A DNA stretch of 64,000 nucleotides from Bradyrhizobium sp. 195 (GCF_023101665.1 NZ_CP082161.1:6820001-6884000), one strand, 5' to 3'. Shown: positions 45,846 through 54,510, counted from the first letter of the stretch. The notes: generated by a model from the sequence alone, not told the origin. Program-made: numbers and translations.

Positions 45846-46148
45846 ATGAACCGCATCATCCGTATCAGCACTGCGCTGGCACTGACGTTGAGCGTTACCA
45901 CTGGAGCCTTGGCGGCCGCGGCTGCCTCGATCAGCGGCGAGGTCAAGAAGATCGATGAGGGCGCGGGCAAGATCACGCTCAAGCACGGACCGGCGAAGAG
46001 CCTCGGCATGGAGGAGCCCATGACCATGGTCTATCGCGTCAAGGATCCCGCGATGCTGAAGCAGGTGAAGGTCGGCGACAAGGTGACCTTCGAGGCCGAG
46101 GAGGCGGCTTCGGGGTACACGGTGACGAAGATGGACAAGGCGAGGTAG
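45846..46148 (+). CDS. CusF-like periplasmic copper-binding protein
   Basis: The 100-residue protein has a signal peptide (MNRIIRISTALALTLSVTTG) and the CusF/YdeI pattern: ISGEVKKIDEGAGKITLKHGPAKSLGMEEPMTMVYRV (split here as two adjoining blocks), with the His, Trp-position and Met ligands partly conserved (KHG, MEEPMTM). CusF binds Cu(I) and Ag(I). A GAAGGAG ribosome-binding site is present. It is the last gene of the copper operon, followed by a repeat. Confidence 0.85.
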   Translation: MNRIIRISTALALTLSVTTGALAAAAASISGEVKKIDEGAGKITLKHGPAKSLGMEEPMTMVYRVKDPAMLKQVKVGDKVTFEAEEAASGYTVTKMDKAR

Positions 46149-46155
46149 CTTCCGC

Positions 46156-46260
46156 CGTCATTCCGGGGCGCACCACTTGGTGCGAACCCGGAATCCATCC
46201 CTCCACGATGCTTGCGGCACGATGGATTCCGGGTTCGCGCTGCGCGCGCCCCGGAATGAC
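46156..46260. repeat. Dispersed palindromic repeat, family C, copy 1
   Basis: CGTCATTCCGGGGCGC at one end and GCGCCCCGGAATGAC at the other, with inner GAACCCGGAATCCAT / ATGGATTCCGGGTTC arms. A second copy lies at 59996-60140. Noncoding. Confidence 0.85.
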
Positions 46261-46307
46261 ACCTTTCGGGACCGAAACACCCCAATCCGCCCTCCGCCCA
46301 CCCTCCG

Positions 46308-46350
46308 TTAACCCTTTGCTAACCATACACCCGGCAAGAATTGCCGGGTG
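46308..46350 (+). promoter_or_regulatory. CtrA-like site and adjacent hairpin upstream of flhA
   Basis: TTAA-N7-CTAA at 46308-46322 is one base off the CtrA consensus TTAA-N7-TTAA. It is followed at 46328-46350 by a perfect ten-base-pair hairpin, CACCCGGCAA-GAA-TTGCCGGGTG. The pair sits about 185 to 145 bases before the flhA start. CtrA control of flagellar genes is established in alphaproteobacteria, so control of flhA is plausible here. Confidence 0.45.
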
Positions 46351-46492
46351 AAGTCGAGTGTCGTCAGCCGCGTAGAACGGGGGATCCCCTGTGGACGCCA
46401 GTGCGGTGCCTCACTTTCGGAACGGCGGCCCATCGGCCGCCGCGCAGACGTTTGGGGCGCGCGGACGGCAGTCGCGCGGGGAGGCAGCTACC

Positions 46493-48634
46493 ATGGTCGA
46501 CGTCACCGCGGGACAGGGCGTAGGCACCGCAAGGCCCGGCATCCCCTCCCTCAACGACATCGTCACCATCCTCAAGCGCGGCGACATCGCGCTGGCGCTG
46601 GGCGTGCTCACCATCCTGGTGGTGCTGATCCTGCCCCTGCCCGCGATCGTGCTGGACCTGTTCCTGGCGATCTCGATCACGCTCTCGATCCTGATTCTGA
46701 TGACGTCGCTGTTCATCCAGACGCCTTTGGAATTCTCGGCCTTCCCGACCGTCCTCTTGATCTCGACCATGCTGCGCCTGTCGCTCAACATGGCCTCGAC
46801 CCGCCTGATCCTGTCCCACGGGCACGAAGGCACGGCCGCCGCCGGTCACGTCATCGAAGCCTTCGGCAGCTTCGTGATGGGCGGCAATTTCGTCATCGGC
46901 ATCATCGTCTTCGCCATCCTGATCATCGTCAATTTCGTCGTCATCACCAAGGGTTCGGGCCGCATCGCGGAAGTCGCCGCCCGCTTCCACCTCGACGCCA
47001 TGCCCGGCAAGCAGATGGCGATCGACGCCGACCTCGGCGCCGGCCTGATCGACGAGAAGGTCGCCAAGGAGCGGCGCAAGGAGCTGGAGGATGAGAGCGG
47101 CTTCTTCGGCGCGATGGACGGTGCTTCCAAATTCGTCCGCGGCGATGCCATCGCCGGCCTCCTGATCGTCTTCATCAACGTCGTTGGCGGCATGATCATC
47201 GGAGTGGCGCAGCAGGGCATGTCCTTCGCCGATGCCGGCCGCAGCTACACGCTGCTGACTGTCGGTGACGGCCTCGTCACCCAGGTGCCGGCGCTGATCG
47301 TCTCGACCGCGGCCGGCCTGCTCGTCTCCAAGGCCGGCGTCTCCGGCGCTGCCGACAAGGCGCTGATGAAGCAGTTCTCCGGCTATCCGCAGGCGCTCGC
47401 GATGTCCGCGGCAGTGATGCTGGTGCTGGCGGCGCTGCCGGGCATTCCGACCATCCCGTTCCTCGCGCTCGGCGCCGGCGCCGGCGCGCTCGCCTGGAAC
47501 GCCCGCAACCGCAACCGCGTCAACGCCAGGGCCGAGGAAGCCGCCAAGGCCGCGCCCGCTGCCGGTAGCCCGGGTGCGCCCGGCGCTGCCGCGGCGGAAG
47601 AGCCGATCTCGGCCGCGCTCAAGATCGACGATCTCAAGATCGAGCTCGGCTATGCGCTGCTGCCGCTCGTCAACGGCCCCGACGGCACCGACCGCCTCAC
47701 CGAGCAGATCAAGGCGCTGCGCCGCTCGCTCGCGATCGAGATGGGCTTTGTCATGCCGGCGGTGCGCATCCTCGACAACGTCCAGCTCGAGGCCAACACC
47801 TACATCATCAAGATCAAGGAGGTCGACGCCGGTACCGGCAAGATCTGGCCGAACCAGTTTATGGTCATGGACCCCGGCGGCAGCCAGGTGCAGGTGCCCG
47901 GCATCCACACCACCGAGCCGACCTTCGGCCTGCCCGCGACCTGGGTCGATGCCAGCCTCAAGGAGGAGGCCTCGCTCAAGGGCTACACCGTGGTCGATGC
48001 CGCGACCGTGCTCTCCACCCACCTCACCGAGCTGCTCAAGGCCAACATGTCGGACCTGCTCTCCTATGGCGAGGTGCAGAAGCTGCTCAAGGAGCTGCCG
48101 AAGGAGCAGAGCGAGCTGGTCAAGGACATCGTCCCCGGACAGGTCACGGTCTCCGGCATCCAGCGCGTGCTGCAGCTGCTGCTCGCCGAGCGCATCTCGA
48201 TCCGCGACCTCTCCACCATCCTCGAAGGCATCGCGGATTCGCTGGCCTTCTCGCGCAACCCCGCGACCATGGTCGAGCACGTCCGCGCCCGCCTCGCCCG
48301 CCAGATCTGCGCGCAGAACACCTCCTACGCCGGCTATCTGCCGCTGATCGCGCTGTCGGCGAAATGGGAGCAGGCTTTTGCCGAATCCATCATCGGCCAG
48401 GGCGAGGAGCGCAGCCTCGCGATGCAGCCCTCGAAACTGTCGGAGTTCATGACCGGCGTGCGCGAGGCGTTCGAGCGCGCCGCGCGCGAAGGCGAGGCGC
48501 CGGTGCTGGTCACCTCCGCGGCAATTCGGCCCTTCGTGCGGTCCCTGGTCGAGCGGTTCCGGGCCCAGACGACCGTGCTGTCGCAGGCCGAAATCCACCC
48601 CAGGGCGAGGCTCAAAACGGTCGGAAGCATCTGA
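46493..48634 (+). CDS. flhA: Flagellar export apparatus membrane protein FlhA
   Basis: The 713-residue protein has an N-terminal half with about eight membrane spans (LVVLILPLPAIVLDLFLAIS, TPLEFSAFPTVLLISTMLRL, SLNMASTRLIL) and the conserved FHIPEP-loop-like AARFHLDAMPGKQMAID. The C-terminal half is the cytoplasmic domain that binds export chaperones. FlhA is the core of the flagellar type III secretion gate. The start at 46493 is the one that fits the family; the frame extends upstream but is Arg-rich there. It stands apart from the fliIJ genes eight kilobases away. Confidence 0.96.
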   Translation: MVDVTAGQGVGTARPGIPSLNDIVTILKRGDIALALGVLTILVVLILPLPAIVLDLFLAISITLSILILMTSLFIQTPLEFSAFPTVLLISTMLRLSLNMASTRLILSHGHEGTAAAGHVIEAFGSFVMGGNFVIGIIVFAILIIVNFVVITKGSGRIAEVAARFHLDAMPGKQMAIDADLGAGLIDEKVAKERRKELEDESGFFGAMDGASKFVRGDAIAGLLIVFINVVGGMIIGVAQQGMSFADAGRSYTLLTVGDGLVTQVPALIVSTAAGLLVSKAGVSGAADKALMKQFSGYPQALAMSAAVMLVLAALPGIPTIPFLALGAGAGALAWNARNRNRVNARAEEAAKAAPAAGSPGAPGAAAAEEPISAALKIDDLKIELGYALLPLVNGPDGTDRLTEQIKALRRSLAIEMGFVMPAVRILDNVQLEANTYIIKIKEVDAGTGKIWPNQFMVMDPGGSQVQVPGIHTTEPTFGLPATWVDASLKEEASLKGYTVVDAATVLSTHLTELLKANMSDLLSYGEVQKLLKELPKEQSELVKDIVPGQVTVSGIQRVLQLLLAERISIRDLSTILEGIADSLAFSRNPATMVEHVRARLARQICAQNTSYAGYLPLIALSAKWEQAFAESIIGQGEERSLAMQPSKLSEFMTGVREAFERAAREGEAPVLVTSAAIRPFVRSLVERFRAQTTVLSQAEIHPRARLKTVGSI

Positions 48635-48675
48635 TTTGCCTTAAGAAGCCGTGTGTTTTTCAGCCACAGGCAAAT
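48634..48675 (+). terminator. Possible terminator after flhA
   Basis: ATTTGCCT (48634-48641) and AGGCAAAT (48668-48675) are perfect inverted arms around a 26-base loop, followed by GGTTTTTG. A second dyad, GGCGCCTT / AAGGCGCC, lies at 48691-48723. The rest of the 294-base spacer to the next gene shows nothing else clear. Confidence 0.4.
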
Positions 48676-48928
48676 GGTTTTTGAGTTCCTGGCGCCTTGT
48701 GGACCAACTGCCGAAAAGGCGCCTGACGCGCACATTACAGCTTTGAAATAATTGCCAAAATGCACGATTAGGGGTCGTTTCTGATCGCGACCTTTCACGT
48801 CCTGTCACGCTCTTGTGATGGCCTCTTGGGAACGAATCCCCCCAATACTAGGTTGTTGGGCACCGGAAGCATGAACCTGCCTGAAACGGCCGGCGACTAC
48901 TTCGGGTAGGTGGCGGCAGGAGGCTTCC

Positions 48929-49129
48929 ATGAACCACTCGATCTACAGCGCAGATCGCTCGACCCATTTGAAAGTCGTGGTCGTGGCCCTCGTCGCAGGG
49001 ATCGCGGTGGCTGGCTTCGGCATCACGGCACGCACGGGTTCGGACGAAGGTCTGACCCAGACGGCCCGCGTCATCAAGGCCGACAAGCCGGTCGTTATCA
49101 CCAGCTCGAACGCGTCCCTCGTTCGCTAA
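48929..49129 (+). CDS. Small single-span membrane protein of unknown function
   Basis: The 66-residue product has one hydrophobic span (VVVVALVAGIAVAGFGI, about residues 16-33) after a short polar N-terminus, and a polar C-terminus. A consensus AGGAGG ribosome-binding site precedes the ATG, and a strong hairpin lies 100 bases after the stop, so it looks like a complete single-gene transcript. No family is recognised with confidence. Confidence 0.7.
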   Translation: MNHSIYSADRSTHLKVVVVALVAGIAVAGFGITARTGSDEGLTQTARVIKADKPVVITSSNASLVR

Positions 49130-49226
49130 GGAGATCTGACGAGTTTTTCGAATTCACGCGGCTCTTTACCAGCCCCCCAAAGTCGCCACGTGGATATGTA
49201 GACGACCCCAACCCCAAGTCGACTAC

Positions 49227-49257
49227 AGAAAGCGCCCGCCCCCCACGGGCGCTTTCT
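49227..49257 (+). terminator. Strong hairpin terminator
   Basis: AGAAAGCGCCCG and CGGGCGCTTTCT form a perfect 12-base-pair stem around a seven-base loop (CCCCCCA). It sits 98 bases after the 66-residue gene. The U-tract is weak (stem end TTTCT only), so it could act on either strand. Confidence 0.7.
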
Positions 49258-49315
49258 CACGTCTGACCTCCTCGTCGCGAGCGCAGCAAGTTGTCCGCCG
49301 AAGCTGTTTCCACAT

Positions 49316-49432
49316 CGTCATTGCGAGCGCAGCGACTTGTCCGCCGAAGCCTCGGCGAAGGCGGAGGCAATCCAGAATTCCTCCGCAGAGGCAGTCTGGA
49401 TTGCTTCGTCGCAAGGGCTCCTCGCAATGACG
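49316..49432. repeat. Dispersed palindromic repeat, family B, copy 3
   Basis: The CGTCATTGCGAGCG and CTCGCAATGACG ends match the other family B copies, with the GCAATCCAGA / TCTGGATTGC inner pair. It has an inserted segment, so is longer (117 bases). Confidence 0.85.
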
Positions 49433-49485
49433 GAGTGCGGGGGAGCGGCGTTGCTGTTTCAGTTCGCATCGTCATTGCAGTGGCC

Positions 49486-49569
49486 GTAGGATGGGTAGAG
49501 CGAAGCGAAACCCATCATGCTTCTCCGCACATGAAGGTGATGGGTTTCGCTGCGCTCTACCCATCCTAC
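49486..49569. repeat. Dispersed palindromic repeat, family E
   Basis: GTAGGATGGGTAGAGCGAAG at one end and the matching GCTCTACCCATCCTAC at the other, with GAAACCCATCA / TGATGGGTTTC inside, forming one long stem. Only one copy is in this window. Confidence 0.8.
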
Positions 49570-49650
49570 AGTTTGCAGACACACCTTCGCGTCCTCGCGG
49601 CTCATCCCGCCCGAGCTTTGCTTCGTCGTCTCACCCTCTCATGAAAGAGG

Positions 49651-50160
49651 GCGCAAGGAAGGCCGGGAGCCGGTTGGCTCCCGTGAACCGCCATGCCAAG
49701 GGCAGACTGCGTGTGCTGCTGCATAGCGGAGAACAGGGCAACCGGAGACATCCCGGCCTTCCCTGCGCAGTGGTTTGACGGCTTATGTCGTGCTCTCCCC
49801 GGGGAGCGTTGCACTATTGCCCCCGTCGCCTTGCGGATGATCGATGCGCGTGCCCGGTCGGGCAGTCCACATCACCGCAACGCTTGGCGCACAGACCCCG
49901 GGCGCCAGGACCACACGATTTTGCCGTACGCCGATCACGCCGGTCGTGCGCGCGATGGTCTTGCTCACGGCTCTCCGCCCTGCAAAACCCTTCGCGCCGA
50001 TGTCATCGGCGCCCACTGCGGCCCGGCCCGCGTTTCGTGACGATCGCGATACGCCCCTCTTCGTTGGGCCGGGTTGCCGCGACACATACGTCAATTCCGA
50101 ATTTCGGTAAAGCGGAATATTTCGCCGGCGCGCGTTGACCTACTGGTCGCGTGTTTTGCC
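49651..50160. other. Gene-free structured element in the repeat island (candidate dispersed element or RNA)
   Basis: The left part has an 18-base inverted repeat with one mismatch, GCGCAAGGAAGGCCGGGA at 49651-49668 against TCCCGGCCTTCCCTGCGC at 49751-49768, enclosing a second hairpin GGGAGCC-GGTT-GGCTCCC at 49665-49682. A CCCCGGGGA dyad lies near 49796-49804. The right end has GTTTTGCCCGTCGGGCAAC. I recall similar stretches in other Bradyrhizobium genomes, but that is memory, not a search. Frames here are short and lack ribosome-binding sites. Confidence 0.5.
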
Positions 50161-50188
50161 CGTCGGGCAACGCAAGGGCTTGTGGACT

Positions 50189-50268
50189 CGTCATTGCGAG
50201 CGCAGCGAAGCAATCCAGACTGCCGCCGGGGAAAGACTCTGCATTGCTTCGCTGCGCTCGCAATGACG
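50189..50268. repeat. Dispersed palindromic repeat, family B, copy 4
   Basis: CGTCATTGCGAGCGCAGCGA and TCGCTGCGCTCGCAATGACG are perfect terminal inverted arms with AAGCAATCCAGA-type inner sequence. It closes the 1.18 kb gene-free island 49130-50312, just past the stop of the NDH-2-like gene. Confidence 0.87.
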
Positions 50269-50312
50269 GAGCGAGGCGCAGCATTGTCGTACCCCAACCA
50301 TCATCCGGATCG

Positions 50313-51530
50313 CTACCGCGCCCCATACGCCGGCGGCGGTGCCTGCACTGTCGGAGCAGCCGCCGCAAACAGCTCTTCCCTGCTCCCGGTCAGCGGCGGA
50401 TAGATGCGCTTGCGGTTGATGGTCTGCTTGGTCGCCTTGGCAGCCTGACCGGTCGTCCGCACCTCGCGGTCCCAGCCCTCCGTGTAGAGCGCGCCCCAGC
50501 CGCCGAGATCGAGCACGGTCACGTACCAGTCGATCCGCAGCGGCAGCATCGGCTGGCCGGCGAGATCGGCGACCACGTTGTGGCCTGCGAAGCGGCCCAT
50601 GGGCCGCGCGAACTGGCAGGACATCACGGTCGGATGCAGCCCGTCGACCACGCTCGAGGCGACATCGCCGGCCGCGAACACGCCAGGCACGTCCGCAACC
50701 CGCATGAACGGATCGACCAGCAGGCGTCCGAGGCGATCGCGCGCGTCCGGAAAACTCGCCGCCAAGGGACTGGCGCGCATCCCGGCGCACCAGATCACGG
50801 TTTGCGCCGGAATGAACTCGCCCGAGCTCAGCCGCATGCCTGCCGCCTCGACTGATACGACGCGCACGCCAAGCCGCGTCTCGACCTCCAGCGCGGCCAA
50901 GGCCGTCTCGATGACGGGTCGCGCCTGCGGGCCGATGGTGGCGCCGACCGCTGGATTGGGATCGACCAGGATGATGCGGCGGCTGCCGCTGATGCCCGCC
51001 CGCGCCAACCTGGCCGGCATCTCGGCCGCGACCTCGATGCCCGTGAAGCCGGCGCCGACCACCACCACCGTCGAACGCCCCGGCGACGGTGCGCTGCGCC
51101 CAAGCGAGACGAGATGATCTTCGAGGCGGAGCGCCGCAGTATAGGTGTCGACGTCGAAGGCATGCTCGGCAAGTCCGGGAATGGCGGGACGCATCACCTC
51201 GCTGCCGAGCGCCAGCACGAGGCGGTCATAATCCAGCGTCTCCGCGCCGCCGCTCGTGACCAGCGAGATTTCGCGCCGGGCCGGGTCGATGGCCTGCACC
51301 TCGCCGATACCGTGGCTGACACCGATCGGATCGAGCAGTTGCGGCAGCGGCAGCGCGACCTCGTCGAGGTCGGCTTCGTAATTGCGCACGCGGATGTTGT
51401 GATAGGGATTGCGGTCGACGAGACGGATCTCGATGTCGTCGTTCGCGCCGATCTCCTCGCGCTTGCGCGCAGCGCCGATGGCCGCCCACAGGCCTGCAAA
51501 GCCGGCGCCGAGCACGACGATACGGGCCAT
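50313..51530 (-). CDS. NAD(P)/FAD-dependent oxidoreductase, type II NADH dehydrogenase-like
   Basis: The 405-residue flavoprotein has two dinucleotide-binding motifs, VVLGAGFAGLWAAIGAAR at the N-terminus (FAD) and VVVGAGFTGIEVAAE near residue 155 (NADH), plus the DVPGVFAAGDVAS motif near residue 280. These fit NDH-2-like enzymes that pass electrons from NADH to quinones or other acceptors without pumping protons. An AraC-family regulator gene lies 118 bases upstream on the same strand and may control it. Confidence 0.87.
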   Translation of the reverse strand: MARIVVLGAGFAGLWAAIGAARKREEIGANDDIEIRLVDRNPYHNIRVRNYEADLDEVALPLPQLLDPIGVSHGIGEVQAIDPARREISLVTSGGAETLDYDRLVLALGSEVMRPAIPGLAEHAFDVDTYTAALRLEDHLVSLGRSAPSPGRSTVVVVGAGFTGIEVAAEMPARLARAGISGSRRIILVDPNPAVGATIGPQARPVIETALAALEVETRLGVRVVSVEAAGMRLSSGEFIPAQTVIWCAGMRASPLAASFPDARDRLGRLLVDPFMRVADVPGVFAAGDVASSVVDGLHPTVMSCQFARPMGRFAGHNVVADLAGQPMLPLRIDWYVTVLDLGGWGALYTEGWDREVRTTGQAAKATKQTINRKRIYPPLTGSREELFAAAAPTVQAPPPAYGAR

Positions 51531-51647
51531 GTCCGCCTACTACACTTTCCAAAGCAATCCTGCGGTCTGCCCGCGCGGGCAATATAGCTCAACAGCCCAC
51601 ATCGACCAACTGCGCCAGCGCCGCGCCGCTAGCACGAAGTCGCGAGC

Positions 51648-52607
51648 TTAGGCCTCGCGCAGTTCCGACGGCGTCGCGCCGAAGCGCTTGCGGAAGGCGC
51701 GGTTGAAATAAGACAAATCGGCAAAGCCCGAGGAATGCGCGATATCGCTGATCTTGCGCGTCCTGGCGCGGGGATCGCCGAGCAGCTTGCGGGCCTGCAG
51801 CAGGCGCTGCTCCAGCACGAATTCGGTGAAGGTCGTGCCGGCCTGCTCGAACAGGCGCTGCGCCTGGCGCGGGCTTAACCCCGAGCGCGTCGCGACCTCG
51901 GACAGGCAGAGATCGTTGCGGCCGAGCGCGGCCATCACGTCGGCGCGCATGAGGTCGAGGCGCGCCGCCGCATGTCCGCGTCCGCGTGCCAGACTTGCAT
52001 GCTCGGCATCGGTGCCGAGCATGAGGCCGACGAGATCGACCATATGCTGCGCGGTCAGGCGCTGACCCACCGCGTCGAGATGCGGCGCGTGGTTGGCGGC
52101 AAGCGCATGGTAGCGGAAGACGGTCTCGGCGACCGCGCCGTCGATGAGCACGCGCGACAGCTTGTCCTCGGCACGCGGATTGATGTCGAGCAACGCCCGG
52201 CGCGGCATGCGGATGCTGGTGAAGCGGTCTTCGTCGGTGTGACCGACGGTGCCCGTGATACTCATGTCGACGAGCACCATTTGGGCGGGCGCAAGCTCGA
52301 CGGTGTGGCCGTTCTGCCCGACGCGCACGAGGCCGGCATGTGCGGCGATCAGGACGAGGTCGTCGCTGCCGTCGGCGAGGTGGCTCTGGGTGCGGGAATA
52401 TTGCGCGGAGGCCCCTTCCGGAATGGCGAGCGCGATGTTGTCGACCACACTGATCTGGAGCCGGCAATCGATGCCGTCGCCATGGCTCGGCCCGATATCG
52501 AGGCCGCAGGAGCCGAAGGCCCGCTCGCGCCATTGCTCGAACGCCGGGCCATGCGGCAGTCCGGTGTATTGGTGAACGAAGATGCCCGGCGCTTTCGCTG
52601 CATCCAT
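51648..52607 (-). CDS. AraC-family transcriptional regulator
   Basis: The 319-residue protein has a cupin-like AraC-binding N-terminal half and a C-terminal pair of helix-turn-helices (CLSEVATRSGLSPRQAQRLF and ISDIAHSSGFADLSYFNRAF), ending in the usual RFGATPSELR. The start at 52607 (MDAAKAPGIF) is chosen because the longer frame adds an implausible leader. It precedes the NDH-2-like gene on the same strand; the inducer is not known. Confidence 0.9.
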   Translation of the reverse strand: MDAAKAPGIFVHQYTGLPHGPAFEQWRERAFGSCGLDIGPSHGDGIDCRLQISVVDNIALAIPEGASAQYSRTQSHLADGSDDLVLIAAHAGLVRVGQNGHTVELAPAQMVLVDMSITGTVGHTDEDRFTSIRMPRRALLDINPRAEDKLSRVLIDGAVAETVFRYHALAANHAPHLDAVGQRLTAQHMVDLVGLMLGTDAEHASLARGRGHAAARLDLMRADVMAALGRNDLCLSEVATRSGLSPRQAQRLFEQAGTTFTEFVLEQRLLQARKLLGDPRARTRKISDIAHSSGFADLSYFNRAFRKRFGATPSELREA

Positions 52608-52761
52608 CTGATTCTCTAGCCCCTCTTTCGGCTCCGCGATGGGCGGGCCGACTGCAAATTCCGGGGATTTGACGCCGCCAATTGCGCAGAGGTTCAAAGC
52701 GGGGATGGATTCAGGGAGACTTGTCGGGATGCGACGGCGGGACGGACCGTGGCGACAGTAT

Positions 52762-52834
52762 CGTAGCCCGCACGAGCGAAGCGACATGCGGGGCCGGCGG
52801 CCCCGGATTACGCTTTCGCTCCATCCGGGCTACG
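52762..52834. repeat. Dispersed palindromic repeat, family F
   Basis: CGTAGCCCGCACGAGCGAAG and CGCTCCATCCGGGCTACG form the ends, with GGGGCCGGCGGCCCC inside, a stem-forming noncoding element. It lies between the AraC and anti-sigma genes. One copy only in this window. Confidence 0.78.
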
Positions 52835-52838
52835 GCAC

Positions 52839-53888
52839 CTATTTTTTGGCGGGCGCCTGGGGCTGGGACTGCGGCACGGTCTCGATCAGCTTGCCGGAAA
52901 ACACCGGGGACGAGGTCGGCTGGCCGCTCGGCGAGCCGCCGGCCTGCTCGACGGTGATGGCGTAGGTCGCGCCGTTGACGACCTCGGCATCATAGGAGGC
53001 CAGCAGCGGCCGCGCGGTGAAATCGCCGGCGTTGATCACGCCGAGCGAGCGCGGGCGCGGCAGCTTGTCGGAGATCAGCCAGAGCTCGAAACTCTTGCCG
53101 GGCTCCGGCGTCGCGCCGACCTTGCGCACCGTGAAATTCCGCGTCGCGCCGTCGATGGTGAGGATGAAGGCGGGGCCGCCACCCTGGCCCTGCAACAGCG
53201 CGACATATTGCGCCGAAGCGGCGAGCGGCGCGGCCGGCGTCTTCACTTCCACCGTCTGGATACGCGGCGCGGGACGCAAGGCCCCCGGCAGCGCATCGGG
53301 CAGGAAGAGCTGAAGCGACAGCGTGACGAGCAGCGCGGCCGCAAGCGCGCCGACGGCGGATGCGATCGAACGCCAGCGTTTCACGCGGCCCTCGAGACGA
53401 ATCACATTGCCGTCGTCGACGATTGGCACTTGCGACGTCCGGACGACCTCGGGATCGGGTGCGTGGACCTGCGGCATGAAGACCGGCGCGATATCAGCAA
53501 TCGCATCGGCCCCAGAGCGCATCGGCTCGGGCTGCCCTGCTTCGGGAGGCTGCGGCTGCGGTTGCGGTGGCTGCTCCGACGTCGCTTCCGGCGGCGCAGT
53601 TTCGATCGGCGGGATGGGTGGCGGCGCGATGTCGGCCAGAACAGGCGGCTGCTGCGCAAGCGCCGTACGCGCGATCTCGGACCTGATGTTCTCCCACACG
53701 ATCGGACGCGGCTCGACCGAACCGACCATCTGGTTGAGCGCGCCGAGCCGGAAGGCCCAGGCCTGCACGACAGCGGCGAACGCCTCGTCCACCGCCATCA
53801 TGGTCTCGACCTGCGCGCGCTCATCGGCATCGAGGGTGCCGAGCGCATATTCCGCGGCGAGCGCGATATGGTCCTCCGTGTAAGCCAT
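52839..53888 (-). CDS. Anti-sigma factor, RskA/ChrR-like, membrane-anchored
   Basis: The 349-residue protein has an N-terminal anti-sigma domain (HIALAAEYALGTLDADERAQVE, VVQAWAFRLGALNQMV), a long Pro/Glu-rich linker, one membrane span (SAVGALAAALLVTLSLQLFL, about residue 180) and a C-terminal anti-sigma-K domain (FILTIDGATRNFTVRKVG, FELWLISDKLPRPRSLGVI). It holds the ECF sigma factor inactive until a periplasmic signal triggers its cleavage. It lies 36 bases downstream of the sigma gene on the same strand. Confidence 0.9.
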   Translation of the reverse strand: MAYTEDHIALAAEYALGTLDADERAQVETMMAVDEAFAAVVQAWAFRLGALNQMVGSVEPRPIVWENIRSEIARTALAQQPPVLADIAPPPIPPIETAPPEATSEQPPQPQPQPPEAGQPEPMRSGADAIADIAPVFMPQVHAPDPEVVRTSQVPIVDDGNVIRLEGRVKRWRSIASAVGALAAALLVTLSLQLFLPDALPGALRPAPRIQTVEVKTPAAPLAASAQYVALLQGQGGGPAFILTIDGATRNFTVRKVGATPEPGKSFELWLISDKLPRPRSLGVINAGDFTARPLLASYDAEVVNGATYAITVEQAGGSPSGQPTSSPVFSGKLIETVPQSQPQAPAKK

Positions 53889-53924
53889 CAATTGCAGTCC
53901 AGAACCATCCTCATCATCAAGCCA

Positions 53925-54470
53925 TCACAATCCCAGGCATTCCCGGATATCCAACATGCTGCGCCGGAGCCACGTCTTCACGGTGTTGACGGGAGCGGCG
54001 AATTTCTCCGCCAATTGCTCACGGCTCCAGCCGTTGTAATAGGCGAGAAGCACGAGCCGCTGACGGTCCGGCTCGAGCCGGCCGACGCATTCCAACAGCC
54101 GCTTCAACTCTTCGGTCATCTCCCGGCGCGCCAGCGGGTCGGGGCTGTCGGCCGCCACCTCCATCGCCTGAGGCTCTTCCTCGATGGAGACTTCCGACTT
54201 CTTGCGCACAATGTCGATCGCACGGTTGCGCGCGATCGAGGCCATCCACGTGATCGGCGACGACAGCCCCGGATCAAACCGGCCGGCGCTGTTCCAGATC
54301 TTGACGTAGGTCTCCTGAATGACCTCCTCTGCGAGATCCTGTCGGCGCAAGATACGGAGCACGACGCCATAGAGTTTCGCGCGCGTGGCGGCGTAGAGGC
54401 GCTCGAACGCGCCCTGATCGCCCTTTGCCACCGCCTCAATCAACCCGACCAGCTCTGCTGGCGTCAGCAT
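53925..54470 (-). CDS. ECF-type RNA polymerase sigma factor
   Basis: The 181-residue protein has region 2 (AKLYGVVLRILRRQDLAEEVIQETYVKIW, read as blocks up to WMASIARNRAIDIVR) and region 4 (LVLLAYYNGWSREQLAEKFAAPVNTVKTWLRRSM). Its order with an RskA-like anti-sigma gene matches SigK-type pairs that respond to envelope or oxidative stress. Start 54470 (MLTPAELVG) follows a GGGGGGCGGA ribosome-binding site. A 12-base inverted repeat lies 41 to 96 bases upstream. Confidence 0.92.
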   Translation of the reverse strand: MLTPAELVGLIEAVAKGDQGAFERLYAATRAKLYGVVLRILRRQDLAEEVIQETYVKIWNSAGRFDPGLSSPITWMASIARNRAIDIVRKKSEVSIEEEPQAMEVAADSPDPLARREMTEELKRLLECVGRLEPDRQRLVLLAYYNGWSREQLAEKFAAPVNTVKTWLRRSMLDIRECLGL

Positions 54471-54510
54471 TCCGCCCCCCCAAACAGGCCCTCGCGTTCC
54501 GCGCAAGCCC

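Noticed and set aside
46364..48598. Long minus-strand frame of 744 codons across flhA
   Set aside because: It lies wholly antisense to flhA and has the Arg/Glu/His/Gly-rich composition of a shadow frame in GC-rich DNA.
49316..50268. Repeated units as a CRISPR array
   Set aside because: Units are long palindromes of different families at irregular spacing, not short direct repeats with unique spacers.
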